From NCBI GenBank assembly GCA_009777335.1, contig WRMC01000013.1:1-64000 (forward strand): a DNA stretch of 64,000 nt. The letters are read 5' to 3'. This DNA comes from Treponema sp. Lineage in GTDB: Bacteria > Spirochaetota > Spirochaetia > Treponematales > Breznakiellaceae. A model generated the notes under the pieces. The model searched no databases. It saw nothing but the letters and a program-made list of their open reading frames with translations, and was not told the DNA's origin. Below, piece by piece: positions 1-7,136 of this stretch. A program made the translations under genes and the position numbers. The first letter of the stretch is position 1; every line of letters starts with the position of its first letter.

Positions 1-223
1 ATTACTTGTAGGCACCAAAATCGATCTAAACGATCCTGAAAATGGTATTTGCATGGAAACCAGATTATCAGAGTTAAAAGCAAAATACCCAGAGGAAGAA
101 GTTTTGGCTATTTCTGTTTTTTCAGGTGATGGGATTAAAGAGTTGTCTTATGCGTTTCTTAATTTAACCACAGAGGGCTGCTGTCCTGCGGACAGCTTAG
201 AGAACACAGAGGAGGATTTGTGA
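1..223 (+). CDS. obg: Obg family GTPase, C-terminal end (partial)
   Basis: The reading frame enters from the left edge (first full codon at base 2) and stops with TGA at 221-223. It begins LLVGTKIDLND, which fits the G4 (T/NKxD) motif of a GTPase, followed by a predicted helix and an AISVFSGDG segment matching the G5 (SAxxxxG) region. Obg acts in late assembly of the 50S ribosomal subunit. The assignment rests on these motifs plus the neighbours: obg-nadD-yqeK-rsfS is a very common bacterial gene order. The stop overlaps the next start by four bases (GTGA), indicating translational coupling. The last 18 or so codons come from a repeat-like sequence containing a perfect hairpin and look like a late addition to the C terminus. 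Confidence 0.72.
   Translation, partial: LLVGTKIDLNDPENGICMETRLSELKAKYPEEEVLAISVFSGDGIKELSYAFLNLTTEGCCPADSLENTEEDL
166..216 (+). repeat. CACAGAGG-type repeat with internal hairpin in the obg tail
   Basis: The sequence reads AACCACAGAGG, then a perfect 7 bp hairpin at 180-196 (arms GCTGTCC and GGACAGC, loop TGC), then GAGAACACAGAGGAGG. It is in frame and encodes the end of obg, and also supplies the GGAGG-like ribosome-binding site for the next gene. A related sequence lies in inverse orientation at 56510-56538. That this is a dispersed family is inferred from these two copies. Confidence 0.5.
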
Positions 224-1437
224 GGTTGGGAATATTGGGCGGCAGTTTTAATCCGGTTCATAATGGGCATCTTTTTTTTGCGGAAAAGGCTATCTCTGAA
301 TTAAAACTGGACAGGGTTGTTTTTGTGCCGGCTTATCGTTCTCCTTTTAAGCCTGATGCCGTTGGCATGGAAACCGGCGCTGCAGACAGACTGCTCATGC
401 TTGCTGCCGCCATAGAGGGCAACCCCCGTCTTACAATCGATGACTGTGAAATAAGACGGGAAGGCGTCTCCTACACCGTACATACACTGGAAGACATCAT
501 AGAACGGTATTTCCCTGATGGAAAGCCATATCTTCTAATTGGCGATGACCTGGCCGCAGACTTCCCCAAATGGCGTGACTCAGACCGCATTTTAGCCCAA
601 GCAGAAATAGTCATAGCCCGCCGCCTAAACAACGAACCCGATACAAAAGAACACCCCTACCCCCACAAAATAATAGATAACGAAACAATGGATGTCTCCT
701 CCCAAATGATAAGAAAAATGATAGCAGAAAACACCAATTGGGAAGAATTAGTCCCCCCTTCTGTAAGAGACATAATAAGGAGCAAGAAACTGTATTCTCT
801 GCTCCCTGCTCCCTGTCCCCTGTCCCCTGCTACCTGCTACCTGCTACCTGCTACCTGCTACCTGTTAAAAATAGAACAAGCAGCCAGAGAAACCCTCTCC
901 ATGCCCCGTTTCCTTCATTCAAGGAATACCGCTCTTCTTGTCTATGATATGTGCCGTCGCTTTCAAAACGCTTTTGGCATTGAGCCAATGGACGGCTATC
1001 TTGCCGGCATTGCGCATGATTTAGCAAAACAGCTTGATCCCAAAGAAATGACAAAACTTGTCAAAAAAGACGGAAACCCAATAACCGCTCTTGAAAAGGA
1101 TAAACCCAATTTATTACATGGAAGGGCTGCGGCGGTATTGCTAAGAGAGCACTTCTCCATACATAATAAGGATATACTGGAAGCTGTGGCATTGCACACA
1201 ATGGCTAGCCGGGAAATGGGACCGCTTGCCAAGATTGTTTACATAGCCGACAAGGTTGAGGTTTCCAGAAGTTCTGTCGTTGATTTAAGGAAGATGTGTT
1301 ATGATGAATCTGTAAAGTTGGATGATATTTTTTACGCAGTTGTAAAAAAGACCGTCAGTAAATTACAGTCAAAGGAATTGGATTTGTCTGAGGAAACATT
1401 AAAATTACTGGAAAAAATGAAGGAAATAAACAATTGA
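220..1437 (+). CDS. nadD: NadD-YqeK fusion: nicotinate-nucleotide adenylyltransferase plus HD hydrolase
   Basis: A 405-residue protein starting at GTG 220. Residues 1-190 are NadD, which adenylylates nicotinate mononucleotide in NAD synthesis: the nucleotidyltransferase motif GGSFNPVHNGH is at 7-17 and SSQMIR at 160-165. Residues 220-400 are a YqeK-type HD domain (His233, His266-Asp267), a family known to hydrolyse diadenosine tetraphosphate. In most bacteria these are two neighbouring genes. Here they are joined through residues 194-216, a low-complexity Cys/Pro/Leu linker encoded by nine tandem heptamers. The start overlaps obg by four bases and the stop overlaps the next gene by four bases. 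Function of both halves is inferred from conserved motifs. Because seven is not a multiple of three, gain or loss of one heptamer would disconnect the HD half. Confidence 0.9.
   Translation: MRLGILGGSFNPVHNGHLFFAEKAISELKLDRVVFVPAYRSPFKPDAVGMETGAADRLLMLAAAIEGNPRLTIDDCEIRREGVSYTVHTLEDIIERYFPDGKPYLLIGDDLAADFPKWRDSDRILAQAEIVIARRLNNEPDTKEHPYPHKIIDNETMDVSSQMIRKMIAENTNWEELVPPSVRDIIRSKKLYSLLPAPCPLSPATCYLLPATCYLLKIEQAARETLSMPRFLHSRNTALLVYDMCRRFQNAFGIEPMDGYLAGIAHDLAKQLDPKEMTKLVKKDGNPITALEKDKPNLLHGRAAAVLLREHFSIHNKDILEAVALHTMASREMGPLAKIVYIADKVEVSRSSVVDLRKMCYDESVKLDDIFYAVVKKTVSKLQSKELDLSEETLKLLEKMKEINN
799..864 (+). repeat. Tandem heptamer array inside nadD-yqeK
   Basis: Nine heptamers plus CTG: two CTGCTCC (799-812), two CTGTCCC (813-826), five CTGCTAC (827-861), CTG (862-864). 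The total of 66 bp equals 22 codons, so the frame is kept. The CTGTCCC unit recurs inside ispE (3956-3972, reverse complement) and a CTACCTG-like version lies near 4620. The array encodes the linker between the two enzyme domains. Confidence 0.95.
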
Positions 1438-2630
1438 AGTTATTTAAACTTGATGCATCAAAATTACTCTTAGCTCTTATAATTCTAATATTTTTTTTAG
1501 GAATATTCTTTGCGGTTTATGCATTCCGCTCTAACCCTTTGGAAGAAGCTCTTTCTACAAACCGTGTTGTAAATATTTTATATGTAATAGAAGACGATAA
1601 AGTGCCGCTTAGCGCTTATGTTTTAATGTACAATCCTCCCACAAACCGTGCGGCAATATGGCATATACCGGGTCAGATTGGGCAGAGAATAGCAAGAACC
1701 AACAGAGTTGACAGAATTGACAGTATTTATGATTCTTCCAGAATTGGCAATTTTCAATCAGAAGTGGAAAGGCTTTTAGGTATCGATATTAATTTTTCTA
1801 TGGTTATAACAAAAGAAAATCTTGTGTCTATAGTTGATCTTTTGGAAGGGGTGGAAATTTTTATTCCTTCTGCCGTGTCGTACAGGAATGATGATACTCT
1901 TATTTTATTCCCTTCCGGCATGACTGTTCTTGACGGAGACAAAGCGGGAATATACGCAACATATAGTTTACCTTATGAAGATGATGAACTGAAAACTTTC
2001 CGCAGGCAAAGATTTTTCCTTAGTTTTCTTAGCCGTCAAATTCAAATGAATGATAGTCTTAAAAATAAAGATGTTTCCAAATTATATTCATCATTTTTTA
2101 GGTCAAACATGAACAGAAGGACAACAAGGCTTTTATTTGAGGAGTTTGTAAATATCGATATTGGACGAACCAACATTCTGTCTGTGGCAGGTGATCTTAG
2201 GGAAGTGTCAGGACAAATGTTGATAATTCCTCTTCATGACGGGAACATAGTTAAAGATGTTGTTCGCCAAACAATGGCAGCCCTTACCCGTGACATTGAC
2301 GATTACAGGGAACGCAGGCTTACTGTAGAAATACTTAACGGAACGGCAATTACTGGCCGGGCAAGCAGAACGGCGGAAATTTTACGGAGCTTTGGATATG
2401 ATGTAGTTGCCGTAGGAAACGCCGAGCGCAATGATTATGAAAGCACGGTAATAATACACCGTTCAGGAGATGAAAGTTTGGTAAAAGATTTTGGAGACAG
2501 TATCCGTTGTACCAATATACGACGGGAGTTTGATGACGAAATCGCAGATACCCAAAGTCGTGACGCAAAGGCAAATATTACATTGATAATTGGAAGGAAC
2601 TTTGATGGCAGATATGTTACCGGAAATTAA
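1434..2630 (+). CDS. LytR-CpsA-Psr (LCP) family wall glycopolymer transferase
   Basis: A 398-residue membrane-anchored protein starting at TTG 1434, overlapping nadD by four bases. One transmembrane segment lies at about residues 10-31, with the remainder predicted outside the membrane. Residues 45-200 form the LCP catalytic domain, whose known members transfer polyprenyl-phosphate-linked glycopolymers to the cell wall or protein acceptors. Residues 297-390 match a LytR_C domain (TVEILNGTAITGRASRT). In a spirochaete the acceptor polymer is unknown. The gene sits between nadD-yqeK and rsfS, an arrangement seen in other treponemes as far as I recall. Confidence 0.8.
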   Translation: MKLFKLDASKLLLALIILIFFLGIFFAVYAFRSNPLEEALSTNRVVNILYVIEDDKVPLSAYVLMYNPPTNRAAIWHIPGQIGQRIARTNRVDRIDSIYDSSRIGNFQSEVERLLGIDINFSMVITKENLVSIVDLLEGVEIFIPSAVSYRNDDTLILFPSGMTVLDGDKAGIYATYSLPYEDDELKTFRRQRFFLSFLSRQIQMNDSLKNKDVSKLYSSFFRSNMNRRTTRLLFEEFVNIDIGRTNILSVAGDLREVSGQMLIIPLHDGNIVKDVVRQTMAALTRDIDDYRERRLTVEILNGTAITGRASRTAEILRSFGYDVVAVGNAERNDYESTVIIHRSGDESLVKDFGDSIRCTNIRREFDDEIADTQSRDAKANITLIIGRNFDGRYVTGN

Positions 2631-3000
2631 AGAGCAAGCGGAATCCCTTGCCGCCCTTCTAAAAGAACACAGGGGGGAGAATGTTTGTTTACTGGATCTT
2701 AGAGAGATAAACAACTGGACAGACTTCTTTATAATTGCCACAGCCTCTTCCAAGACACATATTGACGGCATGGAAAGGCACTTAAAAGATTATTGCCATG
2801 AGAATGATATAGATATCCTAGGCAGTTCCAGAAAAGACAGAAAAGATGACATAGAAGACGAGTGGCGCTTGATCGATCTGGGTTTTACAGTAGTTCACCT
2901 GATGACCGCGCCCACTCGTGATTTCTATGATTTAGAAAGACTCTGGCATTATTCGTCGAAGTCGTCTTCGTCGTCCCAGTCGTCGTCTTCTTCGTCATAG
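2605..3000 (+). CDS. rsfS: Ribosomal silencing factor RsfS
   Basis: RsfS (DUF143) binds uL14 on the large ribosomal subunit and blocks subunit joining; the family core is visible (LLDLREINNWTDFFIIAT, then DLGFTVVHLMTA). I chose ATG 2605 over TTG 2590 because GGAAGGA ends seven bases upstream. The gene overlaps the LCP gene by 26 bp. The family normally ends soon after the FYDLERLW segment, but here the frame runs on for about 16 mostly serine codons. That tail is the antisense of the acidic repeat gene on the other strand, so the natural stop appears lost or displaced. Confidence 0.88.
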   Translation: MADMLPEIKEQAESLAALLKEHRGENVCLLDLREINNWTDFFIIATASSKTHIDGMERHLKDYCHENDIDILGSSRKDRKDDIEDEWRLIDLGFTVVHLMTAPTRDFYDLERLWHYSSKSSSSSQSSSSSS

Positions 3001-3221
3001 TCATCTTCTTCGTCATAGTCGTCTTCTTCGTCATCGTCTAAGTCATCTTCGTCTTCGTACTCGTCTTCATCTTCAAAGTCATCTTCGTCGTCCTCGAAAT
3101 CGTCATCATCATCGAGGTCATCATCGTCTCCGAATAGGAAAACCGGCAGGTCCTCATTGCCCGGTTCGCAGTCAGCTCCAGAGCCGTCTACAAGCATTAA
3201 TGTTAGTTCTTCGCGTTCCAT
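2949..3221 (-). CDS. Small highly acidic Asp/Glu-repeat protein
   Basis: A 90-residue protein. The first 30 residues are ordinary (MEREELTLMLVDGSG), and the remaining 60 are almost only Asp and Glu with spaced Tyr, Phe and Trp. AGGAGG lies 11 bases upstream of the ATG, which supports translation. The 3' end overlaps rsfS tail-to-tail by 52 bp. I do not recognise a family. Such polyacidic tails can bind cations or basic proteins such as ribosomal proteins or histone-like proteins, but that is speculation. The reverse strand of a GAN/TCN repeat easily gives long ORFs, so the ribosome-binding site and the normal N terminus are the main arguments that it is real. Confidence 0.65.
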   Translation of the reverse strand: MEREELTLMLVDGSGADCEPGNEDLPVFLFGDDDDLDDDDDFEDDEDDFEDEDEYEDEDDLDDDEEDDYDEEDDYDEEDDDWDDEDDFDE

Positions 3222-3310
3222 AATTAAAAAAGCCTCCTGTACAAAACATAAGTTAGGAAATATAGATTGTCAACTGGTTTTTGATAAATTTTTGTAGTAT
3301 TCTTAATTTA

Positions 3311-4201
3311 ATGATAATAGATGCGCCCGCAAAAGTAAACCTCCATTTGGCTGTTTTAGACAAAAGATCTGACGGCTTCCATAATCTGGAAAGCCTCTTT
3401 GCAGCCCTGAATTTTGGAGATACCCTATATTTTGACCTATTTGAGCCATTTAAGGCTGAATTTGGGGAAAAACCTGCCCTGGAGCTGATTATGGAGGGTC
3501 CTGCAGCCGTAGGATGGGAACTCCCTGTGGAAAAAAATATTATTTATAAAGCTCTGTCCCTCTTTAAACAGAAATCCAAGGAAAAGGGCGGTTTTGATAT
3601 TGGCCTTAAAATACGGGTAGAAAAACGAATCCCTGCAGGCGGCGGGCTGGGGGGCGGCTCCTCTAATGCGGCAAGCACCCTGTTGGCGTTAAACTCCCTT
3701 TCCGGGGAACTGTACGGGGAAGCCCCTTTTGACCGCTTTGAGCTTTTAGAAATGGCAGCCTCCCTTGGCAGCGATGTCCCCTTTTTCATTCACCAAATCC
3801 CCGCCGCTTGGGTTACCGGCAGAGGAGAATACATAGAACCCCTTGACCCACCCCCCTGGCACTTTGTCATCGTAAACCCCGGCTTCCCAAGTGATACGGC
3901 TAGGGCTTTTAGATTGCTAGATGAAAACAGGGCTCGCTTGCGCGGCGATAGCCCACAGGGGACAGGGGACAGAGCTCAGTTTAAAAATGATTTTTTGGAG
4001 GTTTTCCCGGAGGCGGAAAAATCGACATATAACCAAATAATCTCCCAATTATTAGGCTTTGGGGCGGAATTTGCTAACCTGTCAGGGGCAGGATCCACCT
4101 GTTTTGGGGTATTTAGCGACTTGGAAAGAGCTGAAAAAGTAGCTCTGTCCCTGCAAAAAGAATGGAAATTTGCCCATTCTTGCGGCGTAAAAATATCTTA
4201 A
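3311..4201 (+). CDS. ispE: 4-diphosphocytidyl-2-C-methyl-D-erythritol kinase
   Basis: A 296-residue GHMP kinase of the methylerythritol phosphate isoprenoid pathway; it phosphorylates CDP-methylerythritol using ATP. The N terminus IDAPAKVNLHLAV and the ATP-binding motif PAGGGLGGGSSNA (108-120) are diagnostic, and a C-terminal SGAGSTCFGVF glycine loop is also present. The ATG at 3311 fits the family start; the upstream in-frame TTG adds ten unlikely residues. Residues about 213-222 (DSPQGTGD) are encoded by a CTGTCCC-type heptamer repeat that also occurs in nadD and forms a small extra loop. Confidence 0.92.
   Translation: MIIDAPAKVNLHLAVLDKRSDGFHNLESLFAALNFGDTLYFDLFEPFKAEFGEKPALELIMEGPAAVGWELPVEKNIIYKALSLFKQKSKEKGGFDIGLKIRVEKRIPAGGGLGGGSSNAASTLLALNSLSGELYGEAPFDRFELLEMAASLGSDVPFFIHQIPAAWVTGRGEYIEPLDPPPWHFVIVNPGFPSDTARAFRLLDENRARLRGDSPQGTGDRAQFKNDFLEVFPEAEKSTYNQIISQLLGFGAEFANLSGAGSTCFGVFSDLERAEKVALSLQKEWKFAHSCGVKIS
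3956..3972 (-). repeat. CTGTCCC heptamer repeat inside ispE
   Basis: On the minus strand this reads two CTGTCCC units followed by CTG, exactly the composition found at 813-829 in nadD. It lies in frame in a surface-loop region of IspE between conserved blocks. Confidence 0.8.
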
Positions 4202-4230
4202 AAATAAAGTAAATTTTTGCAACTTTTTCC

Positions 4231-4259
4231 TTGATTATCTGACAAATTAAAGTTATAAT
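4231..4259 (+). promoter_or_regulatory. Sigma-70-type promoter of spoVG
   Basis: A -35 box TTGATT (4231-4236) and a perfect -10 box TATAAT (4254-4259) are 17 bp apart. Transcription would start near 4266, giving a leader of about 50 nt before spoVG. Confidence 0.75.
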
Positions 4260-4315
4260 GACTATTGTTGAGTTGTATAACTTAACTTAGGACCTCAATA
4301 GGAGAGGAGAGACGC

Positions 4316-4600
4316 ATGCAAATTACTGATATCAGGGTCCGTAAGGTGACCGGAGGTGGTAAGCCAAAGGCTTATGTAACGGTAACATTTGATGACTGCT
4401 TTGTTGTTCATAACATAAAGATCATAGAGGGTAAGACCGGAGTTTTTATTGCCATGCCTAGCCGCAAGACTAGAGCAGGGGAATATAAGGATGTTGCTCA
4501 TCCTATACACCCGGAATTCCGTGCTGAACTCCAGAAGAAAATTCTGGATAAGTACGAATCCGGCGATGTTCAAGAAGCAACCCCAGACGACCAAGATTGA
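4316..4600 (+). CDS. spoVG: SpoVG-family RNA/DNA-binding regulator
   Basis: A 94-residue protein covering the whole SpoVG family ([11 protein letters not shown] at the start, IAMPSRKT and [11 protein letters not shown] in the middle). SpoVG proteins bind nucleic acids and act as regulators in Firmicutes and in Borrelia. An AGGAGAGGAG ribosome-binding site lies just upstream of ATG 4316. The gene has its own strong promoter at 4231-4259 and is separated from ispE by 114 bp, so it is likely transcribed alone. Which genes it controls cannot be read from this window. Confidence 0.93.
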   Translation: MQITDIRVRKVTGGGKPKAYVTVTFDDCFVVHNIKIIEGKTGVFIAMPSRKTRAGEYKDVAHPIHPEFRAELQKKILDKYESGDVQEATPDDQD

Positions 4601-4629
4601 TCAAATAGCAGTTAGCAACTAGCAGGTAG

Positions 4630-4653
4630 CAATTAACTGTTACCTGTTAATTG
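4630..4653. terminator. Hairpin downstream of spoVG, within a CTACCTG-like repeat
   Basis: Perfect 8 bp arms CAATTAAC (4630-4637) and GTTAATTG (4646-4653) around TGTTACCT. There is no following T-run, so termination is uncertain. The flanks (4607-4645) contain GCAGGTAGC and TTACCTG, degenerate forms of the heptamer repeat found in nadD. Confidence 0.4.
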
Positions 4654-4724
4654 GCATTTGTGAAAAAACCAATATTCCCACTTGATTAAAGTTTCACTTT
4701 TTGATACTCTAGGTATAAGAGTGA

Positions 4725-4796
4725 TGGGGCGTCGGCAAGCGGTAAGCCACCGGGTTTTGGGTCCGGTATTCATAGGTTCGAATCCTATCGCCCCAA
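4725..4796 (+). tRNA. tRNA-Gln (anticodon TTG)
   Basis: The acceptor stem TGGGGCG (4725-4731) pairs with CGCCCCA (4789-4795); the discriminator A is 4796. The anticodon loop carries TTG, and the T arm AGGTTCGAATCCT is canonical. CCA is not encoded. A TATAAG box lies about 8 bp upstream. Confidence 0.95.
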
Positions 4797-4877
4797 TGGC
4801 AAATTTCTGTTTGTATAAAGCGACTGAACTTGATAAAGTTGATATACAAAAAGGAAAGGCAAAGGATTCGAACCGGA

Positions 4878-5033
4878 GCACTGCTGGGATAACGCTGAAG
4901 GCGACAGCCTTTAGAGATAACTTGCTGACATGGATGTCAGCGGCAGTGCGCAGGCGGCCTGGAAGCCCGAAGCAGGATGCTGAGGGCTGGAAGGCGATTC
5001 CTGCTAAAAAAGACCCTTTGCAGGGTCTTTTTT
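4878..5033 (+). ncRNA. Candidate structured small RNA ending in a terminator
   Basis: Five nested or adjacent helices can be read directly. P1 pairs 4878-4884 (GCACTGC) with 4943-4949 (GCAGTGC). Inside it are hairpin A, 4895-4902 with 4907-4914 around a GACA loop, and hairpin B, 4924-4930 with 4935-4941 around TGGA. P2 pairs 4950-4954 with 5000-5004. Inside it is a stem 4964-4968/4984-4988, a symmetric GA/GA internal loop, a second stem 4971-4974/4978-4981 and a GGA loop. A Rho-independent terminator follows directly. The tandem G-A juxtaposition is typical of structured RNA. No matching known family comes to mind, and frames through it are broken by stops or lack a ribosome-binding site. Confidence 0.55.
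5006..5033. terminator. Strong bidirectional Rho-independent terminator
   Basis: Twelve-bp perfect arms, AAAAAAGACCCT and AGGGTCTTTTTT, around TTGC. It ends the candidate RNA or tRNA-Gln transcript on the plus strand and, since it has A-runs on the left, also serves the minus-strand gene ending at 5093. Confidence 0.9.
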
Positions 5034-5092
5034 AGCTTGGAGTTTGCGTAGCAAACTCCACAACATTATGACGAAGGGGGAATCGAAAGGGG

Positions 5093-5812
5093 TTAGTTTT
5101 CGAACATGGCGAGGCGGCGGAGTTCCATGAGGACCTCCCGGGCCCGGTTTTGTACGGGTCTGATGTAGGGGCCCTCGGCTATCCGCATGAGGATTTGGAT
5201 TACCCCCGGGTCCCGGATGCCGCCCTGCTGTTGAGCTATCCTTTCATAGGCATCAATGGCGGAAAGGGCCAATAGGTTATCGGGCCTAAAGGCGTCATAA
5301 CGGGCCACGGTCCAGGTAATGGCGTTAATGGTCTCGTCATTATCGTTTAGCCCTATCTTGGCCAGGGATTTTATGGCTTCAGTAATTACCATGGATTCGT
5401 TATCGGCCAGCACCATGCGAATCAGAGAGTCCTTGGCCTCGGGGGTCCCCAGGTCCCCCAAGAGGGTCGCAGCCCTTACCCGGACATCGGGGAAATTATT
5501 CATCAGGCGGCCATTTTCGGTGGTTCGGTTTACTATCCCCTCCATGGCCAGTAGATCCAGGGAGGTATGGATTTCGTTGCTCCTGTTCCCCCGGACGAGG
5601 GCTTCTTCGATGTACTCCAGGGCAACCATCTTCATGTCCCGGCTGGAAGAACGAACCTGCTCCCGGATGATCATCATTTCGATGGATTCTTGAAGAAACA
5701 TCTGTTCTATGGTCATTTCCCCTGCGGGAGCTGCACCCTCATCCTGGCCTAAGACCATGGCGGACACAAGGAGTAAAAATATCCCCGGGAATACTATGCG
5801 CCGTAAGATCAT
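5093..5812 (-). CDS. Exported HEAT-repeat-like protein
   Basis: A 239-residue protein with a Sec signal peptide (RRIVFPGIFLLLVSAMVLGQ), hence probably periplasmic. The mature part is a series of paired helices with HEAT-like signatures (VRVRAATLLGDLGTPEAKDSL, cut here to note only VRVRAATLLGDLG; and EAIKSLAKIG), a fold normally used as a protein-binding scaffold. The gene lies 38 bp downstream of the lipoprotein gene at 5851 and is probably cotranscribed with it. No enzymatic motif is visible. It is likely a spirochaete envelope protein of unknown role. Confidence 0.72.
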   Translation of the reverse strand: MILRRIVFPGIFLLLVSAMVLGQDEGAAPAGEMTIEQMFLQESIEMMIIREQVRSSSRDMKMVALEYIEEALVRGNRSNEIHTSLDLLAMEGIVNRTTENGRLMNNFPDVRVRAATLLGDLGTPEAKDSLIRMVLADNESMVITEAIKSLAKIGLNDNDETINAITWTVARYDAFRPDNLLALSAIDAYERIAQQQGGIRDPGVIQILMRIAEGPYIRPVQNRAREVLMELRRLAMFEN

Positions 5813-5850
5813 AAACTTATCCTCCGAAAGTGGTAGATTAGCGAACTATC

Positions 5851-6429
5851 CTAATTAACAATGAGCCACCTGTTATTGATCATCTCCAGATCATACAGGA
5901 TAAGACGAACCCCCCGGTTATCGACGGTATAGGCAATGACCCGTCTATCGGTGACAAATGAAATGTCATCGACCCTGTCATTCTGCCGGGAAGGAACAAC
6001 TACATGATCAAAATAATCCCTGGGTGAACGAAGAACCACCCTTTCAACCTGATTGGGGTTCCTCCCCATGGCCTGGGCCATCATCTGGTTCCGCCGGTGA
6101 AGATCATTGGTAGTTTCTTCCAGAAAGGCGGCGGAGCTGATCTGGGCCAGCCGGGATTCTGAAAGATATGCGACCCATTGGTTGTAATTCCGGGCCCGGA
6201 TGATCCGGTTAAGATCCGCCACCAGGGCCTGGATGTCCGCCATGGTGGTCTGGTACATCTCTTCGGAGACTTCCAAGGTCTGCGGAGCCGGTTCTGGAGG
6301 GCTGGGTGCCACTGCCTGGGGGCTGGGCCCAGGGGATGGCGGGGGGGTCTGTACGGTCGCCACCTGGGTGGTTTCGCAAGAACCCAGGAGGAAGGTCAAT
6401 AGAAACAATAAGGGGATTATATGCCTCAT
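5851..6429 (-). CDS. Lipoprotein of unknown function
   Basis: A 192-residue protein with a type II signal peptide and lipobox LLGSC (Cys about residue 18), then a Pro/Ser-rich linker (about 20-50) and an alpha+beta domain. The end (VRLILYDLEMINNRWLIVN) resembles the closing strands of NTF2-like/DUF4878-type domains, whose last strand often carries W-x-I. It is predicted to be membrane-anchored. It is the first gene of a two-gene minus-strand unit with the HEAT-like protein. Function unknown. Confidence 0.72.
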   Translation of the reverse strand: MRHIIPLLFLLTFLLGSCETTQVATVQTPPPSPGPSPQAVAPSPPEPAPQTLEVSEEMYQTTMADIQALVADLNRIIRARNYNQWVAYLSESRLAQISSAAFLEETTNDLHRRNQMMAQAMGRNPNQVERVVLRSPRDYFDHVVVPSRQNDRVDDISFVTDRRVIAYTVDNRGVRLILYDLEMINNRWLIVN

Positions 6430-6526
6430 ACTGTCAAGTCTAATCCATAGAAGGGCCTTTCGTCAATGATGTGAGGCATCAGCTGAGCCTCCTGCCCTTG
6501 ACCGGTTCAGCCCCTTAATTTATAGT

Positions 6527-7024
6527 ATGCCCATGTTTAAAGCAGTTTTTCCCGGTTCATTCGATCCTCCAACCCTGGGACATTTGAACATTATCGAACG
6601 GGCATGTGATATTTTTGAAGAGATTGTGGTGGTGGTGGCCGAAAACCGGCAGAAGAGGTACCTCTTTTCAGCCCAGGAAAGGCTGGAAATCATGGAGGGG
6701 ATGTTAAAACACAAGAAAAACGTCCATTGCCGTATCTGGGATTCTCTTATTGTGGATTACATGAAACAGGAGGGGATCCAGGTCCTTATCCGGGGAATCC
6801 GGGGGATGGAAGATTTTTCCTACGAATTTGAGCTTTCCATGATGAATAAGGCCCTGCACCCTGGGATAGAAACCTTTTTTATGACCACCGATCCCCGCTA
6901 TATAGTCCTCCGTTCCTCTTCCATAAAGGAACTGGCTTCTTTTAGGGGTGATGTGTCCCTCATGGTGCCCCCCATAGTGGTAGAGGCCCTGAAGGCAAAA
7001 TTCCCCCCCGAGGGTAATAATTGA
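6527..7024 (+). CDS. coaD: Phosphopantetheine adenylyltransferase
   Basis: A 165-residue enzyme catalysing the penultimate step of coenzyme A synthesis. The motif PGSFDPPTLGHLNII is the HxGH nucleotidyltransferase signature, and RGIRGMEDFSYEFE and YIVLRSSSIKEL are typical CoaD blocks. Two in-frame ATGs (6527, 6533) are possible; neither has a clear ribosome-binding site. The product connects functionally to acpP downstream, since CoA supplies the 4'-phosphopantetheine arm of acyl carrier protein. Confidence 0.95.
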   Translation: MPMFKAVFPGSFDPPTLGHLNIIERACDIFEEIVVVVAENRQKRYLFSAQERLEIMEGMLKHKKNVHCRIWDSLIVDYMKQEGIQVLIRGIRGMEDFSYEFELSMMNKALHPGIETFFMTTDPRYIVLRSSSIKELASFRGDVSLMVPPIVVEALKAKFPPEGNN

Positions 7025-7035
7025 TCCTGTTATGA

Positions 7036-7064
7036 TTGACACAGAAGCGGTATTTTGTTAGAAT
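7036..7064 (+). promoter_or_regulatory. Sigma-70-type promoter of rpmF-acpP-rnc
   Basis: A perfect -35 TTGACA (7036-7041) and -10 TAGAAT (7059-7064) separated by 17 bp, 73 bp upstream of rpmF. It explains expression of the ribosomal protein, acyl carrier protein and RNase III genes as one unit. Confidence 0.8.
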
Positions 7065-7136
7065 AACCAGCGAGTAAAATTTGCCCCCTAAAGCCAGGAC
7101 TGGCAGGCGGGTATCTTAGATAGGTGAGGTTAGACA

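Noticed and set aside
4682-5035. 117-codon frame over tRNA-Gln and the structured element
   Set aside because: It reads through a tRNA and a terminator; not a real gene.
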